DNA of 64,000 nucleotides from positions 11,166,501 through 11,230,500 of the forward strand of contig JAZBRI010000011.1 in NCBI GenBank assembly GCA_036874045.1, read 5' to 3'. Shown here one piece after another: positions 47,860 to 59,758 of the stretch (the first letter of the stretch is position 1; each line of letters starts with the position of its first letter). Under the pieces are notes generated by a model. The model made no database searches. It saw only the letters and a list, made by a program, of their open reading frames with translations, and was not told the DNA's origin. The translations under genes were made by a program, and so were the position numbers. This DNA comes from Cymodocea nodosa. Its lineage: Eukaryota > Streptophyta > Magnoliopsida > Alismatales > Cymodoceaceae.

Positions 47860-50448
47860 TCTAGGTACACTTTCTCAAGCACAAATCAGAGGTCATCCAA
47901 ACTTTCAGAAGATGGAAGGCAAAAGTGGAGAACCTGATAGAGAGGAAGATAAAGTACATTAGGTCAGACGATAATGGCGAATACAACAATAGAGAATTGA
48001 TCGAATTCTACCAGTTGGAAGGAATCAAGAGAGTCTAGACAGTACCTGAAACACCATAGCAGAATGAGGTTACCGAGAGAATGAACTAAACACTAAGCGA
48101 GAGAGTTAGGTGCATGAGGCTACATGCCGACTTTCCAAAATCATTCTAGGCGGAGGCAGTCAACACAGTCACTTACCTGATTAATTAGGGACCGTTAGAC
48201 CCGATTGGCTTCTGAATGTCGGAAAAGCTGTGGAGTGAGAAAGATGTTAGTTTGTCTCACCAGAAGATATTCAGATGTTTATCTTATATTCATGTCAATG
48301 AAGATAAGAGAGATAATCTAGACCCGAAATCTAAAAAGTGCTACTTCATAGGATATGGATAGAATTATCCTGGCTATAGATTCTAAGATGACGAAACCAA
48401 GAAGACGGTCCAAGCAAGGAACGTCCTATGAAGAAAAGGGGTACAAACACAAAGGTATGGTAGAAAATCAAGATCTGAGAGAAGTTACCTGGATGCCAAT
48501 AGGAGACATGCAGATTCTAGGAGTTCCAGGACAGAAGCCTGTAGAGTTAGTACCTGATTTGTGTGGACACACTGAACCACCAATAGAGTAGGACCAGATT
48601 CTAGGTGGGAGGAATCAAATTTCCATAGATGAAGAACCGAAAACCAGAGACAACGTCTAGACAAACGTTGAGATTACCGGAGATTTCTAAGATGAGTTAA
48701 GGGTAGATCAGTCGACTCAAGTAGAGGAGATAGAGGAGCTAGTGGTCAACCCTCAGCCAAGACAGGTTTGTGCCATCTTTTAACTACCTATTGTTGACAG
48801 ATGATGGCAAGCCAATGACTTACCAAGAAGTTGTATGAGAAAAAGATGCAAATCAGTAGAAGTTAACAATGAAGGAAGAAATGAAGTCTCTAGAGCAAGA
48901 CCAAACATGAAAGCTAACTCCATTATCGAAAGATAAGAAAGCACTAGGCAACAAATAAGTGTTCCAGTTAAACAACTGAATGATAGTAAGAAGTACAAAA
49001 CCAGACTTATTGTCAAGAGCTATCAACAAATTCAAGACGTTGACTATGTAAAAGTATTCTCTCTAATAGTCAAGATGACCACAGTCAAAACCATCCTAAG
49101 CTTAGTGGCAACTGAGGATTTGTTCTTGGAACAAATGGATGTAAAGATTTTTTTCTCCACAGTGAGTTAGACGAAGAGATTTACATGCGGCAGCTGAAAA
49201 GATTTGCAAAAATCGGTAAGAAGAAAAATCTAGTTTGCAGATTACAAATAAGTATGTATGGCTTGAAGCAAGCATCCAAGTAGTGGTACAAAAAATTTGA
49301 TAGTTTCATCTATACGATAGGATTCAGCAAATGTAATACACACTACTGTTATTACGTAAGGCATCTGAAGGACTACTATATTATCCTTCTGATCTACGTA
49401 AATGACATGCTCATTGTAACTTCAAGCATGGAAGAGATCTAGAAGTTGAAGGATCAACTCCACCAGAAGTTCGATATGAAGAATATGAGCATGGCCAGGC
49501 AAATTCTCGAAATGAAGATCATCCAGAATAGGGAGACCAGCACACTAAGGTTGAGCCAAAAGTACCTAGAAAAGGTATTAGAGCGGTTCAACATAACAGA
49601 TGAGCAGAAGACGAAATTGCCGCTCGAAACCCACTTCAAGTTGTCGAAGAGACAGTCTCCAGAGACGAAGACGGACCGGGAAGAGATGTCTCGGGTTCCC
49701 TATGCAACAACCATAGGAAGTTTGATGTATGTCATGACTTGCACCTGACCTAACATAGCACATGCAGTAAGAGTTGTAAGTAGATTCATGGCAAATCCGA
49801 GTGTAGAACACTGGCACGCCGTGAAGTAGATACTATGACATCTCACAAATACCTCCGAGTTTGATTTGTACTTTCGGAAGCGGTCAATCGAGTTGTCAGG
49901 TTTTTTCGATTCCGATCTGAAAAAAGACCTAGACAAGCTTAAGAGTACCTCAGGATATGTGTTTACCATGGAAGGTTCTACAATAAGCTTATGTGTTTAC
50001 CATAGAAGGTATTACAGTAAGCTGGAAGTCTAAGTTACAGAGTATGGTCGCCTTCTCCACCACCAAAGCAGAATATGTAGCAGTTGTTCAAGGAGCAAAT
50101 GAAGATCTAGCTAGAGAATATACTAGTTGAACTCAGTCATCGACAAGAGTGCAATATATTGTACTGCAATAACCAATCCACCATTTACTTGACGAAAAAT
50201 CTGAAGTTTCACTCGAGATCCAAGTATATCAAGATAAGGTACAATTTCATTTGAGAATAGATTGAGGATGGGAGTCTTAACCTCTATAATGTAAAGGGAG
50301 TTGAAAATACAATAGACGCCCTCACCAAGGTGGTCTCGTCCAAAAAGCTCAGGCTCTATCGAAGCCTGATGAGTCTCTTAAGAACATGAATCAAAGAAAC
50401 TAATGCCAAATGCAGGAACTCTACAACAACATAGTAAGCAGGAAGATA
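47860..50448 (+). pseudogene. Copia integrase, RT and RNase H of a 5'-truncated element
   Basis: Starts in the integrase core (KIKYIRSDDNGEYNNRELIE), then LDPKSKKCYFIGYG and YRF-DDETKKTVQARNV. RT shows EQMDVK, the motif YVND (near 49390) instead of YVDD, and the C-terminal half MKDQLHQKFDMKNMSMARQI in 49446-49748. RNase H contains a 34-bp tandem duplication at about 49955-50022 (GTGTTTACCATGGAAGG versus GTGTTTACCATAGAAGG). Stops and shifts break all domains. Confidence 0.8.
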
Positions 50449-50450
50449 GT

Positions 50451-50465
50451 CTCCAAGTGGGAGAT
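50451..50465 (+). other. Polypurine tract
   Basis: CTCCAAGTGGGAGAT immediately before the 3' LTR, the standard copia arrangement. Confidence 0.7.
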
Positions 50466-51020
50466 AGTTAAGGTGTATGGAGTCAGTCTTTAGTTCATAG
50501 ATCAGAAGTCGAAGTTAGAGGCGAAAGCTAAGACCTTTGCCACAACATCCGAAAGAGTTCATTCGGATAACCGACAATTTAGTCGAAAAGTCAAGGAGGT
50601 CAACTTAGTTGTCTAGTGAGTGCAATCATGGGAGCTTTCAAAATGACCTATCGAAATCCAATAGTTGTATAGTGAAGGATCAAAGTAGAATTTGTAATTG
50701 TTGTATTTAGGGTTCACACATTTCCCTATAAATAGGGATATACCTATACAAGTTTATGTGCGTCATTATCAACATCTTAAGAACCAGGGCACCTGTAAAC
50801 GTAAGCAGTTGTCGAATCACATTAAATCTTATATGTTCTTTCTTTTTTCTTCTTGATCATCCAACCATTGTGAGCTGAGTGGGTGAGTTTCTTCGCAAGT
50901 AAATAGACACAGTCTCTTTACTAGCAAGTTCCAGTTTAAGATGTCGGAGAACAAGAGAGAAGACTATGAGAAAGAGAGATAGAGAGCAAAGGTTGTTGCA
51001 GTCTCGATTTTTCTCCAACA
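50466..51020 (+). repeat. 3' LTR of the 48-51 kb copia
   Basis: Starts AGTTAAGGTGTATGG (expected TG mutated to AG) after the purine tract and ends TTTTTCTCCAACA. It contains a TATA box within a palindrome (CCCTATAAATAGGG). Its right end abuts the RNase H of the minus-strand element, at the point where that frame breaks off. Confidence 0.75.
50724..50737 (+). promoter_or_regulatory. LTR TATA box
   Basis: CCCTATAAATAGGG about 260 bp into the LTR, a canonical plant TATA context. It would drive element RNA in the LTR U3/R arrangement. Confidence 0.55.
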
Positions 51021-51029
51021 AATAATACT

Positions 51030-51956
51030 TCACCCTTGTTTTGCATCTCTCCAAGCATACAACTTCATGTTGAAGTGTTTGGTCTTCTTATGGAATGGAT
51101 TGTTTCAGATAGTTATACAGGCTTCACTATCGACAAATAGGTTTGTTGCATACACTTAATGAATTTGGGTTTTCCTTATCCAAATAGCCTGATTTATTGC
51201 AGCATTAGCTACAATTACTTCAACTTCTGCAGTAGATTGAGCTACTAAACTCTATTTTTTTGAACACCAAGAGAATATACATGATCCATATCGAAAACAA
51301 TAACCAGAAATACTTTTGTAATCAATAAGAGACCTTGCCTAATTACTGTCAGAAAATCCTTCCAAAGTTGTTTTCTCTTCCCTTTTAAATTTCAAATCAA
51401 AATTAACTGTGCCTTTGACATATCTCAAGAGTCTTTTGGTAGCTTGAAGATATTCTTCATGGGCACAATTCATGAATCTTGATAAATAAGTGGCTACAAA
51501 CAGGATATCTGGTCTCGTTGCAGTAAGATACATCAGTGAACCTATCATACTCCTGTAGACTTTCTCATCTACACGATTGGAAGTTGAGGTATTACTTAAC
51601 TTCTCCTTGTAATGCATAGGAGTGGATATAGGCTTGCAATCAACCATACCAAACTTGTCCAATAAATTCAGTGCATATTTGCACTGATTTATGGAAATTT
51701 CAGATGTGGACTGATGTACTTCCAGTCCTAAAAAATAAGACATAAGATCCAGATCAGACATTTCAAAGGTATTCATCAACCTTTGTTTTAAGTCTTCGAT
51801 TCCAGCCACATTACTTCCAGTGATTAGGTCATCCACATATAGTGATATGAATAATAGTTGACCTTCAAAATTTTCCTTGACATATAAAGCTCCTTCAGAA
51901 GAACTGCATGCAAATCCCAAATTTAATAGAAGAGAATCAAACTTCAGAAGTACCAA
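51030..51956 (-). pseudogene. RT and RNase H
   Basis: RT retains the catalytic SLYVDDLITGSN and then LMNTFEMSDLDLMSYFLGLE, GMVDCKPISTPMHYKEK and RSMIGSLMYLTATRPDILFV. RNase H follows with GFSDSN, then stops (51339) and breaks through a decayed DSEACITI and NMKLYA tail to 51030. Confidence 0.85.
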
Positions 51957-52208
51957 GTTCTCAAAGCTTGTTTCAACCCATAGAGGGGTTTCTTTAACTT
52001 GAGTACCTTGTCTTCATTTCCAGTTGAGATAAACCCTTCTGGCTGATCTACATAAATCTCCTCCAAGAGATCTCCTTTTAGAAAAGTGGATTTTACAACT
52101 AAGTGATGTATTTTCCATCCATATTGAGCACTTAAAGCAAGTAAAAAATCTTATAGTTTCAAGCCTTGCTATAGGGGCAAATGTGTCAAGATAATCGACA
52201 CCAAATTC

Positions 52209-53320
52209 CTATGCATAACCCTTGACAACTAACCTTGCTTTATACTTGTTGATTGACCAATCAGGATTTAATTTGATTCTGAAAATCCACTTTACACCAA
52301 TAACTTTCTTCCCATCAGGTAGAGTTTGTAACTCCAATGCACTATTCTTTTCAATAGAATTTATCTCATCTTCCATTGCCTTCTTCCAATGAGGATATTT
52401 TAAGGCATGTTCAATACAGGTGGGCTCTCCTTGAGCTACATTTGAACGTAGATAGACATCTGAAATCAACCTGTCTCCACGTACAAGTATATGGTCTGGT
52501 TCAAAAAACTCTTCATCATATACAGGTGTTACACCTTCATTTGAGATGGGAGGCCCACGAATTACATACTTATCTCTAATTTCTTCAGATAAGTTCTGGG
52601 AATCGGAAGTATTTTCCCAGTTCCAGCATAAATTCTCATCAAAATGAACATCTCTTGAAGCAATTGCTTTACTAGAAGACAGAAGATAAATTCTATAAGC
52701 CTTGGCTGATGGACTGTATCCAATAAAAATTCCAGAAGTTGTCCTTGGATCTAACTTGTCACGTTTAATATGTAGTACATGAACATAGCAAACACAGCTA
52801 AAAATTTTCATATGTTTTAGAGAAGGTTTGTGACCAAACTAAGCTTTAAAGGATGTTAAATCATGTAGTACCCTTGAAGGAAGTCTATTTTGGATGTAAA
52901 CAGCAGTAGAACATGCCTCAGCTCAAAAAGTTTTAGGAAAAATTTTGTCAAATAATAGACATCTAGCCATGTCCATTATGGTCCTGTTTCTCCTTTCACT
53001 CACTCCATTTTATTGGGGTGTATAAAGAGTTGTCACTTGATGTTCAATTCCTAACTCATAACAAATATCATTGAATTCCCTGTTGGAATATTCTTTGCCA
53101 TTATCAGTTCTAACTGATTTTATCCGAAGACCAGTTTGATTTTCAACAAACTTGAACTTCTGAAAATAAAAGGTGACTTCTGATCTATGTTTGAGAAAGT
53201 AAATTCAATAGTACCTTGTATAATCGTCAATAAATAAGACATAATACAAGTTCTCATTGAGTGAAGGAATGCTCATAAGTCTAGCTAAATCTAAATGTAT
53301 AAGTTGCAGTTTTTCTATTG
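52209..53320 (-). pseudogene. Integrase core and RT start
   Basis: The integrase core (52830-53320) is stop-ridden. From 52811 an open 200-codon frame holds the integrase end (DPRTTSGIFIGYSPSAKAYR), the linker (PTCIEHALKYPHWKKAMEDE) and the RT start (KWIFRIKLNPDWSINKYKAR, LVVKGYA). Confidence 0.8.
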
Positions 53321-53324
53321 CTCT

Positions 53325-53867
53325 CTAGGTAAAAGGAGAAAATTTTCTTCTGCAGGATTTTCCCAACTCACAGATCTTGCAAATAGAGGTTGATTTGCTA
53401 AGTTGTGGTAGTCCAGCAACTAGGTTCTCAATGTTAAACTTTACCAACCGTTCTATATGATAGTGTCCTAACCACTTGTGCCAAAGTGTAGAAGTAGAGT
53501 CATCTTGACAGTAAAAAACATCGTAATCTTCTTCAGGGCAGAAAATGAAACTGCAGTCATACATCTTCACTCTGAATAATTTATTGCCCACAGGATCTTG
53601 AACCACACAAAAAGGATTATCAAAAATTAATTTCAAACCACTATCCATAAGTTGACCAACACTTAAGAGATTTTGACTTAGGGCTGATACATATAAGATA
53701 TGTAGAAGCACTCTTGGCCCAATAGGAGTAGATAACTTAATGTCTCCCTTCCCTGTTGCAATCATGCGACTTCTATCACCAATTCTAACTGCTGCATGAA
53801 AAGGTATTAAGTTCACAAACAGACTTTTGTCATTAGTCATGTGATTAGAACACCCACTATCAATCAT
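53325..53867 (-). pseudogene. Protease and GAG-pre-integrase
   Basis: Starts MIDSGCSNHMTNDKSLF, with the aspartic protease DSG, then LYVSALSQNLLSVGQLMDSG, LWHKWLGHYHIERLVKF and CKICELGKSCRRKF, the zinc-binding entry to integrase. 180 open codons. Confidence 0.85.
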
Positions 53868-53927
53868 CCACGTATCAACAAGTGGTTGATTTTTGATGGT
53901 GGTAACATTAAATAAGTGTTCCTCCTC

Positions 53928-54205
53928 CTATTGTTCAGCCTGGTGAGTTTCAGCTTCTTCTTTTTGGATTTTCTTACAGATTACAGCCTCGTGATCAGTT
54001 TGGTTGCACTTGGTACACTTAGCATCAGGTCTTCTCCAACATTTAAAGGGAGCATGTCCCTTCTTTCCACAATGCTTGCATGGTAGATATGATTTTTTTG
54101 ACTTTACTTGAGTTCCCCTCATGTCCAGAAGAGTTTCCTTCTTGGTTCTTTGGACTCTTCTTCTTTTCCTTCTTGTCTACTGTTGTTTTTACCAAAAAGG
54201 CACCA
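53928..54205 (-). pseudogene. Gag tail with two zinc knuckles
   Basis: Carries CKHCGKKGHAPFKC and CTKCNQTDHEAVIC, two CCHC motifs with all ligands present, as in the plus-strand relative. It binds element RNA in the family. Confidence 0.8.
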
Positions 54206-54844
54206 TCAACACTCTCTTCTATATGCATTAAACGACACTGTTTTTGTGCTTGTCAACTCTGCTAATGGAATCTTAGCAATGTCTCTAGTATTTTCTAGGG
54301 TAGTAATCAAAGCCTCATACTTTTCTGGTACAAAAACCAGAATTTTTTCTACTATTTTAGCATCAGATAAACTAGAATCAAGTAGACATACCTTGTTCAT
54401 GTCGACCAGTAGTTTATCAAAGTATTCTTTGATAGTCTCTGATTCTCTCATCCTTAACAACTCAAACTCCCAAATTAAATTCAAAACTTTCATTGATTTA
54501 ATCCTCTCATCACCAGCATACTTGAACTTTAGAAAATTCCAGATCTCCTTGACAATTGTTAAGGACATAATCCTTACAAAAACTGAAGATGAAACAGAGG
54601 CAAAGAGACAAGCCTTAGCTTTTGATTTTCTTGCCTTTCTTTCCTTGTAGGTCTTCATTTGAGCCATAGTAGGATTATGTGGTAGAGGAGGAATTTCATA
54701 ATCCTCTTCTACAGCCTCCCAAAGATCTAAAGCATCTAAATAAGTGGTCATTTTTATGGTCCATTGCTGGTAATGCTCACCATCAAAGATGAGAGGTGCT
54801 ACAGCAAAGGAAAATGCATCAGCATCCATCTTGAGAGAACACAA
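54206..54844 (-). pseudogene. Gag of the 51-55 kb copia
   Basis: 212 codons from MCSLKMDADAFSF, with LIFDGEHYQQWTIKMTTYLD, LDLWEAVEEDYEIPPLPHN, YAGDERIKSMKVLNLIW and ILVFVPEKYEALITTLENTR. It is collinear with the gag at 15385-16104, showing that two members of one family lie in opposite orientation. A frameshift near 54206 leads to the basic tail and knuckle. Confidence 0.85.
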
Positions 54845-54879
54845 CCTCCTACACGATCTTCCTAAACTTCGATACCAAA

Positions 54880-55145
54880 TGAAGTTATAGGATTGATTGA
54901 TTTAATTTTGTGGTGAGGTGTATAGGAAAATCAAGGAAAAAGAACGAGATAAGTAGAACTTTTCTTCGTAGAACACAGAACTATTCTTGTGATACAACAG
55001 GATTTTTCACTTACAACACTTAAAAAACATACACAATTCACAACCTTTTAAAGGCTTTACAACCTGTTAGACCACTAATCACAGGTCCAAGACATGTGTT
55101 ATATGAACAATTACCTGACACATCTATAAGATAACTGTCATAACA
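54880..55145 (-). repeat. 5' LTR of the 51-55 kb copia
   Basis: 266 bp. The minus strand starts TGTTATGACAGTTATC and ends CCTATAACTTCA. It is followed at once by TTTGGTATCGAAG, a tRNA-Met-type primer site (54867-54879). Confidence 0.65.
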
Positions 55146-55319
55146 TTAACTTAAAAGTAAATAACTCATGTACATTTTACTAAAATCTCTGTATTTTGAT
55201 AATGTAAAAACTTATGTAAGTAGTTTATGTATTTTACATGTACAGCTGAAGAGTCACAGGTTAGATAGAAAACAAGCCAAACGGATGATGCACAAGTTAG
55301 TTAAAAGACATTTTAGAAG

Positions 55320-56035
55320 AACTCATTAAGTTAGGTAACTTAACATGTATTTATAAGTTTTACAAAGTAGAAGAACTCATTGAGTTAGATAACTCAACGT
55401 GTAAAATCAAAAGGCAAAGCTTGTTGAATTACAGACTTAAAAAAAGTCAGAAGAACTCGTTGAATTAACAGAAAACATGTACAATCAACTTAAGAGATCA
55501 CGTAAAAGAACTCGTTAAGTTACAGGCTTAAAAGTTGAACAATTCATTGAGTTAGCATAACTTAACGTGTAAATACAGAAAGGACAACTCGTTAAGTTAT
55601 AAACTTAAAGACAGTGTAGCTTGTTGAATTAGCATAACTCAACGTATACTTAAAAGGCCAAATAGAACTCACATGCACAATTCATTAAGTTAGCAAAATC
55701 TCACGTGCACAACTCATTAGATTAATGAGTAAAAGGAAGAACAACTCATTAAATTAACAATAACTTAACAACCTGGGAGAAAAAAATATTAAAGACAGGC
55801 ATCACATGAATCTTACATGACAAAACTCGTTGAGTTAGCACAACTCAACGTGTATTTATAGAAACAGGGAAGAACAACTCATTAAGTTATCGTAAGAGAA
55901 GGAAATGTTAAAGACAAGCATTATATGAATCTCACATGATAGAACTCATTAAGTTAGCACAACTCAACGTGTATTTACAAAGACAGAGAAGAATAACTTG
56001 TTAAGTTAGTAATAATTTAACAAACTAGAAGAAAC
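55320..56035. repeat. AACTCRTTGAGTTA palindromic minisatellite
   Basis: About fifteen degenerate copies of AACTCGTTGAGTTA, often followed within 10 bp by AACTCAACGTGTA, forming repeated short hairpins. Spacing varies from 30 to 60 bp. Confidence 0.75.
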
Positions 56036-56490
56036 TTGATAGAAAACTATTTGAACAAGTTATCAAACAGTAACTTATTATTTACAAGACTATTAAAAGA
56101 TCAAGTACGGCAGATTAATACTATTGAAATGTAATATGATCATTGAAATTATAGATATAAATATAACCAGATTATTGAATGAGAAAAAAAGAAAGAGAGA
56201 CAGAAAATATTGTAGATCATCTACCATTATAGAAGAAAGCATAATTCAAATTTCATACAGCAAAGAATAGATTGAAAGTTGGAAATACAAGAAGATTTTC
56301 AAGCTCTCTATGCTTTGAAAGTCTGATCCAAAAAGGATCTTTGGTTAGTGGCTTCAACTAGAAAGCTACACACTGTGTTGGTTCGTGATTTCAACCTAAA
56401 AGACTCAAGTAGTTGGTTGCTGAATTTTAACTTAAAAACTCAATGTTGGTTTAAAGCTTCGACCTGAAAACTCAAGTGGTTGGTTACTAA

Positions 56491-57497
56491 GGGGGGGTTT
56501 GTGCACCTGGAATTTGAATTCCGTAGAATTTGAATTCTAACGGAATTTGAATTCTACAGAATTTGACGAAAAGAATTCAAAATCTAGGTGTTTGTGCACG
56601 TTCAGGAATTTGACGGAAATTGAATTCTAGGTGTTTGTGCACATGACAGAATTAGAGGGAATTGAATAAAATTGATTTTTAATAAAATTAAGTATTGACT
56701 TAAAATAATTAGTGAAAATGTAATTAATTTATTAATAAATTGTTGACATTAATAAATGAATATATTATTAAAATAAATGTTTATATATCATTTATCATTA
56801 TATAAAATAAATCAAAAATTACAAAAATTGATAACTTTTTAGTTATAATACATGTTTAAAACAACAAAAGGTTAATTATAAATTTTATATTCCTTGTAAT
56901 GTAATAATAGATAACTTTTATAAAAATATAATTATTATGAAGTGAATAAATGAAAGTAAATAATAAATAATTATTGAAATACTTTGATTATAAAAAAATA
57001 TAATTCTAAACATTTTTTAGCCATAAATGACTTTTAAGACTTCGTTTGTGTTAGCCACAGAAAGTTAGGAAAATTATATGGTTTTTGAAAATTTGATATT
57101 ATATATTAAATAATATAATATAATAAATAAAATAATAATAATAATAATAATAATTGAATTAAATAATATTTATGATTTTAATATTATAAAATTAAATAAT
57201 ATTAATAATAATAAAATAATTAATATTTTTATTTTTAATAAACAAATATTAAAATAATTAATTAAATAAAAAATATTAACAATATATACTTCAACACGGG
57301 AGGGTAAGCGTCCAGCGATCTTTTGAAAAATGAATTCCGACCTTTTAGGTTGGGAATTCATTTTCCCAACCTTTACACATGATTGGAATTCAAATTCCTT
57401 GAGAATTTGAATTCCAAAATGCACAAACACCTCATAACTCGGAATCTGACGGAAAAAATTTTCAATTCTGTCAGATTCCGAGTGCACAAACCCCCCC
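56491..57497. mobile_element. PIF/Harbinger (Tourist-like) MITE, 1,007 bp
   Basis: Terminal inverted repeats GGGGGGGTTTGTGCAC are perfect over 16 bp and continue imperfectly to about 27 bp. The flanking trinucleotide TAA is duplicated (56488-56490, 57498-57500). Subterminal TGTTTGTGCAC occurs twice more on the left and its inverse once more on the right. No transposase; the middle is AT-rich. The host LTR sequence joins cleanly across it. Confidence 0.92.
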
Positions 57498-57786
57498 TAA
57501 GTTTCGACCTAAAAGTTCAATAAGTTAGTTTTTACTTTAACCTAAAAGCAAGTGTATGTATGTGGTTAAACACTCAGTGAAACTCAAGTGATCTTTGAGG
57601 ATGAACTAGTCGAGTTAGTGAATAACCTAAAATTTTCTTGTATTCTTATCTTTCTTCTCCGTTGTGCATCTTTTATTTATCAATTTAATACTTGTGCATA
57701 TTGAACACTCATATAAGTTAAAAATAATTTTAATTAGACATAGATCTTCATTCACCCTTCCTTTAGTGATCCATATAATCCTAACA

Positions 57787-58041
57787 CATTTCTATTACAT
57801 AATACACACATATTAAACATAAAATAAAACAAATTCTAAAGCATATTTCCAACAACTTGGAAAAAGATCGATCTATTAGAAGAATAACCATCTCCATATC
57901 AAGGCTTTTTCAAATTCTAGGTGTAATGAAGACAAATGATACGAAATCTACCTCTAGTTTTTGTATATATGCAAGAGAAAATCTAGACACATGAAGGAAA
58001 AAGAAGCAAAATGCCATGTCTAGGTCTAGCAATACACTAAT
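57787..58041. other. Unassigned stretch between LTR and LINE
   Basis: Non-coding and AT-rich. Possibly LINE 3' UTR on the minus strand; I see no poly(A) tract to support it. Confidence 0.3.
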
Positions 58042-59055
58042 CTAAATGTCATATCTTCTTCTCCTAATCCTTTCTCTAAGGGAGTTCATCTCAATCTTTA
58101 TGTACTCCAATTGGATTCCCAAGTCATTATGAATGGTTAATCCAGTAAGGATGGCATAGAATTTTGTCATTAACACACTTATCAGCCCGTAGGCCTCTTG
58201 GAAAGCAACAATCATCTCCTCCTTGTAGTTTTGAATGATGTCTCTCCCTAAAGCTTTGCCATCTTTATCCACTACATCATTCATGTTGATCTTAAGTCTT
58301 AGGTAGAGGGACTTCTCCCAAGCAAACCATTGATCAGTTGAAGTCTAGCTTCAAAATTCCTGAATCTAAGTTTTGATGGTAATGGGGCAACATTAGAGCA
58401 GCATCAAACCTTGAGGAAGGTTTTGTGAAAGGTATCTAAGGACGAACCTATTCTAACTTTGATGATTACAAAGGATCCTCTACCATTTTCATAGATCCAA
58501 GAATAGCACTCCTTCTAGCATTCCCAAAGGATGTTAACCACTAGGAATTTCAAGTTGCTTTTTGATAAGAGTTTGCTTTTTCTGAAAAGGGAGTTTTATA
58601 CAAATTATTTCTACTCAAGCTGGTTTCTCAAATTAAGGGCAAGTTTCCTGTTTATCCAGAATCTATAATGAATTGCCCATTAACCTTCAAAGTAAAGGTG
58701 TTGTTACAAGTTTTCCTAAGGCTGAATTCTGCAACATTTGCATCTTGAAGTCATTTGATAACCTCTATTTTTGGTGTTGACTTCAGTTAGGAGGATGGAG
58801 TAAAACAAACACCAAAGAAAGAAGGAGATCCTTGTAGGTATGAATCTATTCCAAATACCTACATTCCATTGAGTCGGACTGTTTCTTTTTTTATAGCATC
58901 TTAAGTTGTTTTGATCGAGAGCTCCTCATTGAAAGATCCAACCCAACTGAATTGATACTAGGAAACCATGAGAAGACTAAAGTGTTTATGAACCTCTTCA
59001 CCAATATGGCTAGGGAGTGAAAGTTGGTCTAGAGTATTGTGATTAACTACAACAT
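58042..59055 (-). pseudogene. LINE C-terminal region: zinc-binding RVT and RNase H-like
   Basis: Minus strand near 58750-58880 reads VGIWNRFIPTRISFFLWCLF, the zf-RVT domain of plant LINEs. The end of the ORF (58042-58284) contains AFQEAYGLISVLMTKFYAIL and TGLTIHNDLGIQLE, the RVT_3 RNase H-like fold. The stretch between is broken. The upstream part is cut off by the copia that begins at 59060. Confidence 0.7.
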
Positions 59056-59059
59056 CAAC

Positions 59060-59299
59060 TGTTGAATATATGACTTGAATTAGTATAAAGGTATTTTGGT
59101 CATTTGACCAATTGTATTGTCCATATTATTTAAGCATGGACCTAGGGCACCCATGTGTGCTGCTGATTCCTTTTGTACTCCATTTGAATAAGGAAACCAT
59201 ATCCCTCTCCATCCGTGGACGTATCCAAGTTGGGGAACCACGTAAATCTTGGTTTTGTGTGATTTGTTCCTATCGTTTCTCTTCTTCTCACACACAACA
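59060..59299 (+). repeat. 5' LTR, 240 bp
   Basis: Starts TGTTGAATATATGAC and ends CTCACACACAACA. Short TGTTG/CAACA inverted termini. Preceded by TCAAC, the candidate target duplication whose partner would lie outside the window. Confidence 0.85.
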
Positions 59300-59316
59300 A
59301 TTGATATTAGAGCTAG
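59300..59316 (+). other. Primer-binding site
   Basis: ATTGATATTAGAGCTAG directly after the LTR, a decayed form of the tRNA-Met primer site TTGGTATCAGAGC. Confidence 0.7.
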
Positions 59317-59557
59317 GGTTTCTTTGGAAGAGAGATTTATTTTCTTTTTGGGAGAAAATCAGCCAGAAGAATTGCAGCTGCCGACCGCGTGCTTGAACAC
59401 ACACACATCTGCTCACGAAAGCTTCTTGGTCGCCCGTCCGCACGTTCGTCCTCAACATCTGTCTGCGCGAGATTGTCTACACATGCACGTCTGCACGTTT
59501 GCCTACGCGCATACGTCCGTGCATCTATCTGTGCGCGTTCATCTGCCTCCGCCAGGG

Positions 59558-59758
59558 CCCGCACGACTGCGTCTGCCTCCACCAGCACCCGCGCGACTAC
59601 GTCTACCTCCACCAGCGCCCGCGCGACTGCGTCCGTCTCCGATAGCACCCGCGTGACTGCATCTACCTCCGACAGCACCCGCGCGACTGCATCTGCCTCC
59701 GACAACACCCGCGCTACTACATCTGCCTCTGCCAACGCCCGCACGACTCCCGTCTGAG
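59558..59758 (+). repeat. 30-bp CpG-rich tandem repeat in the element leader
   Basis: Six full units starting at 59558, 59588, 59618, 59648, 59678 and 59708 plus a partial seventh, each CCCGCGCGACTGCGTCTGCC-like followed by TCCACCAGCA. The period is ten codons, so ORFs appear in several frames on both strands. They look like by-products, since gag starts later at 59979. Confidence 0.9.

Larger units (their letters stand above)
51021..55145 (-). mobile_element. Ty1/copia element, 5' LTR to RNase H, interrupted at its 3' end
   Basis: Minus strand: 5' LTR (54880-55145), primer site, gag, zinc knuckle, protease, integrase, RT, RNase H. It stops inside the RNase H tail (REMQNKGEV-like) exactly where the plus-strand LTR ends at 51020. 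Its missing 3' LTR should lie beyond the intruding element but is not found to the left, so a deletion accompanied or followed the insertion. Confidence 0.8.
55190..57786 (+). repeat. SIRE-like copia LTR interrupted by a MITE
   Basis: Starts TGTATTTTGATAATGT and ends GTGATCCATATAATCCTAACA-like sequence preceded by CATTCACCCTTCC, the characteristic end of SIRE/Maximus LTRs. Without the 1,007-bp MITE it is about 1.6 kb. No internal domains flank it in the right orientation, so it is probably a solo LTR. It shares the AACTCGTTGAGTTA array with 1118-1590. Confidence 0.55.

Noticed and set aside
55320..56035. Possible CRISPR-like array
   Set aside because: Repeats are degenerate and palindromic with irregular spacing, and lie in a plant LTR.
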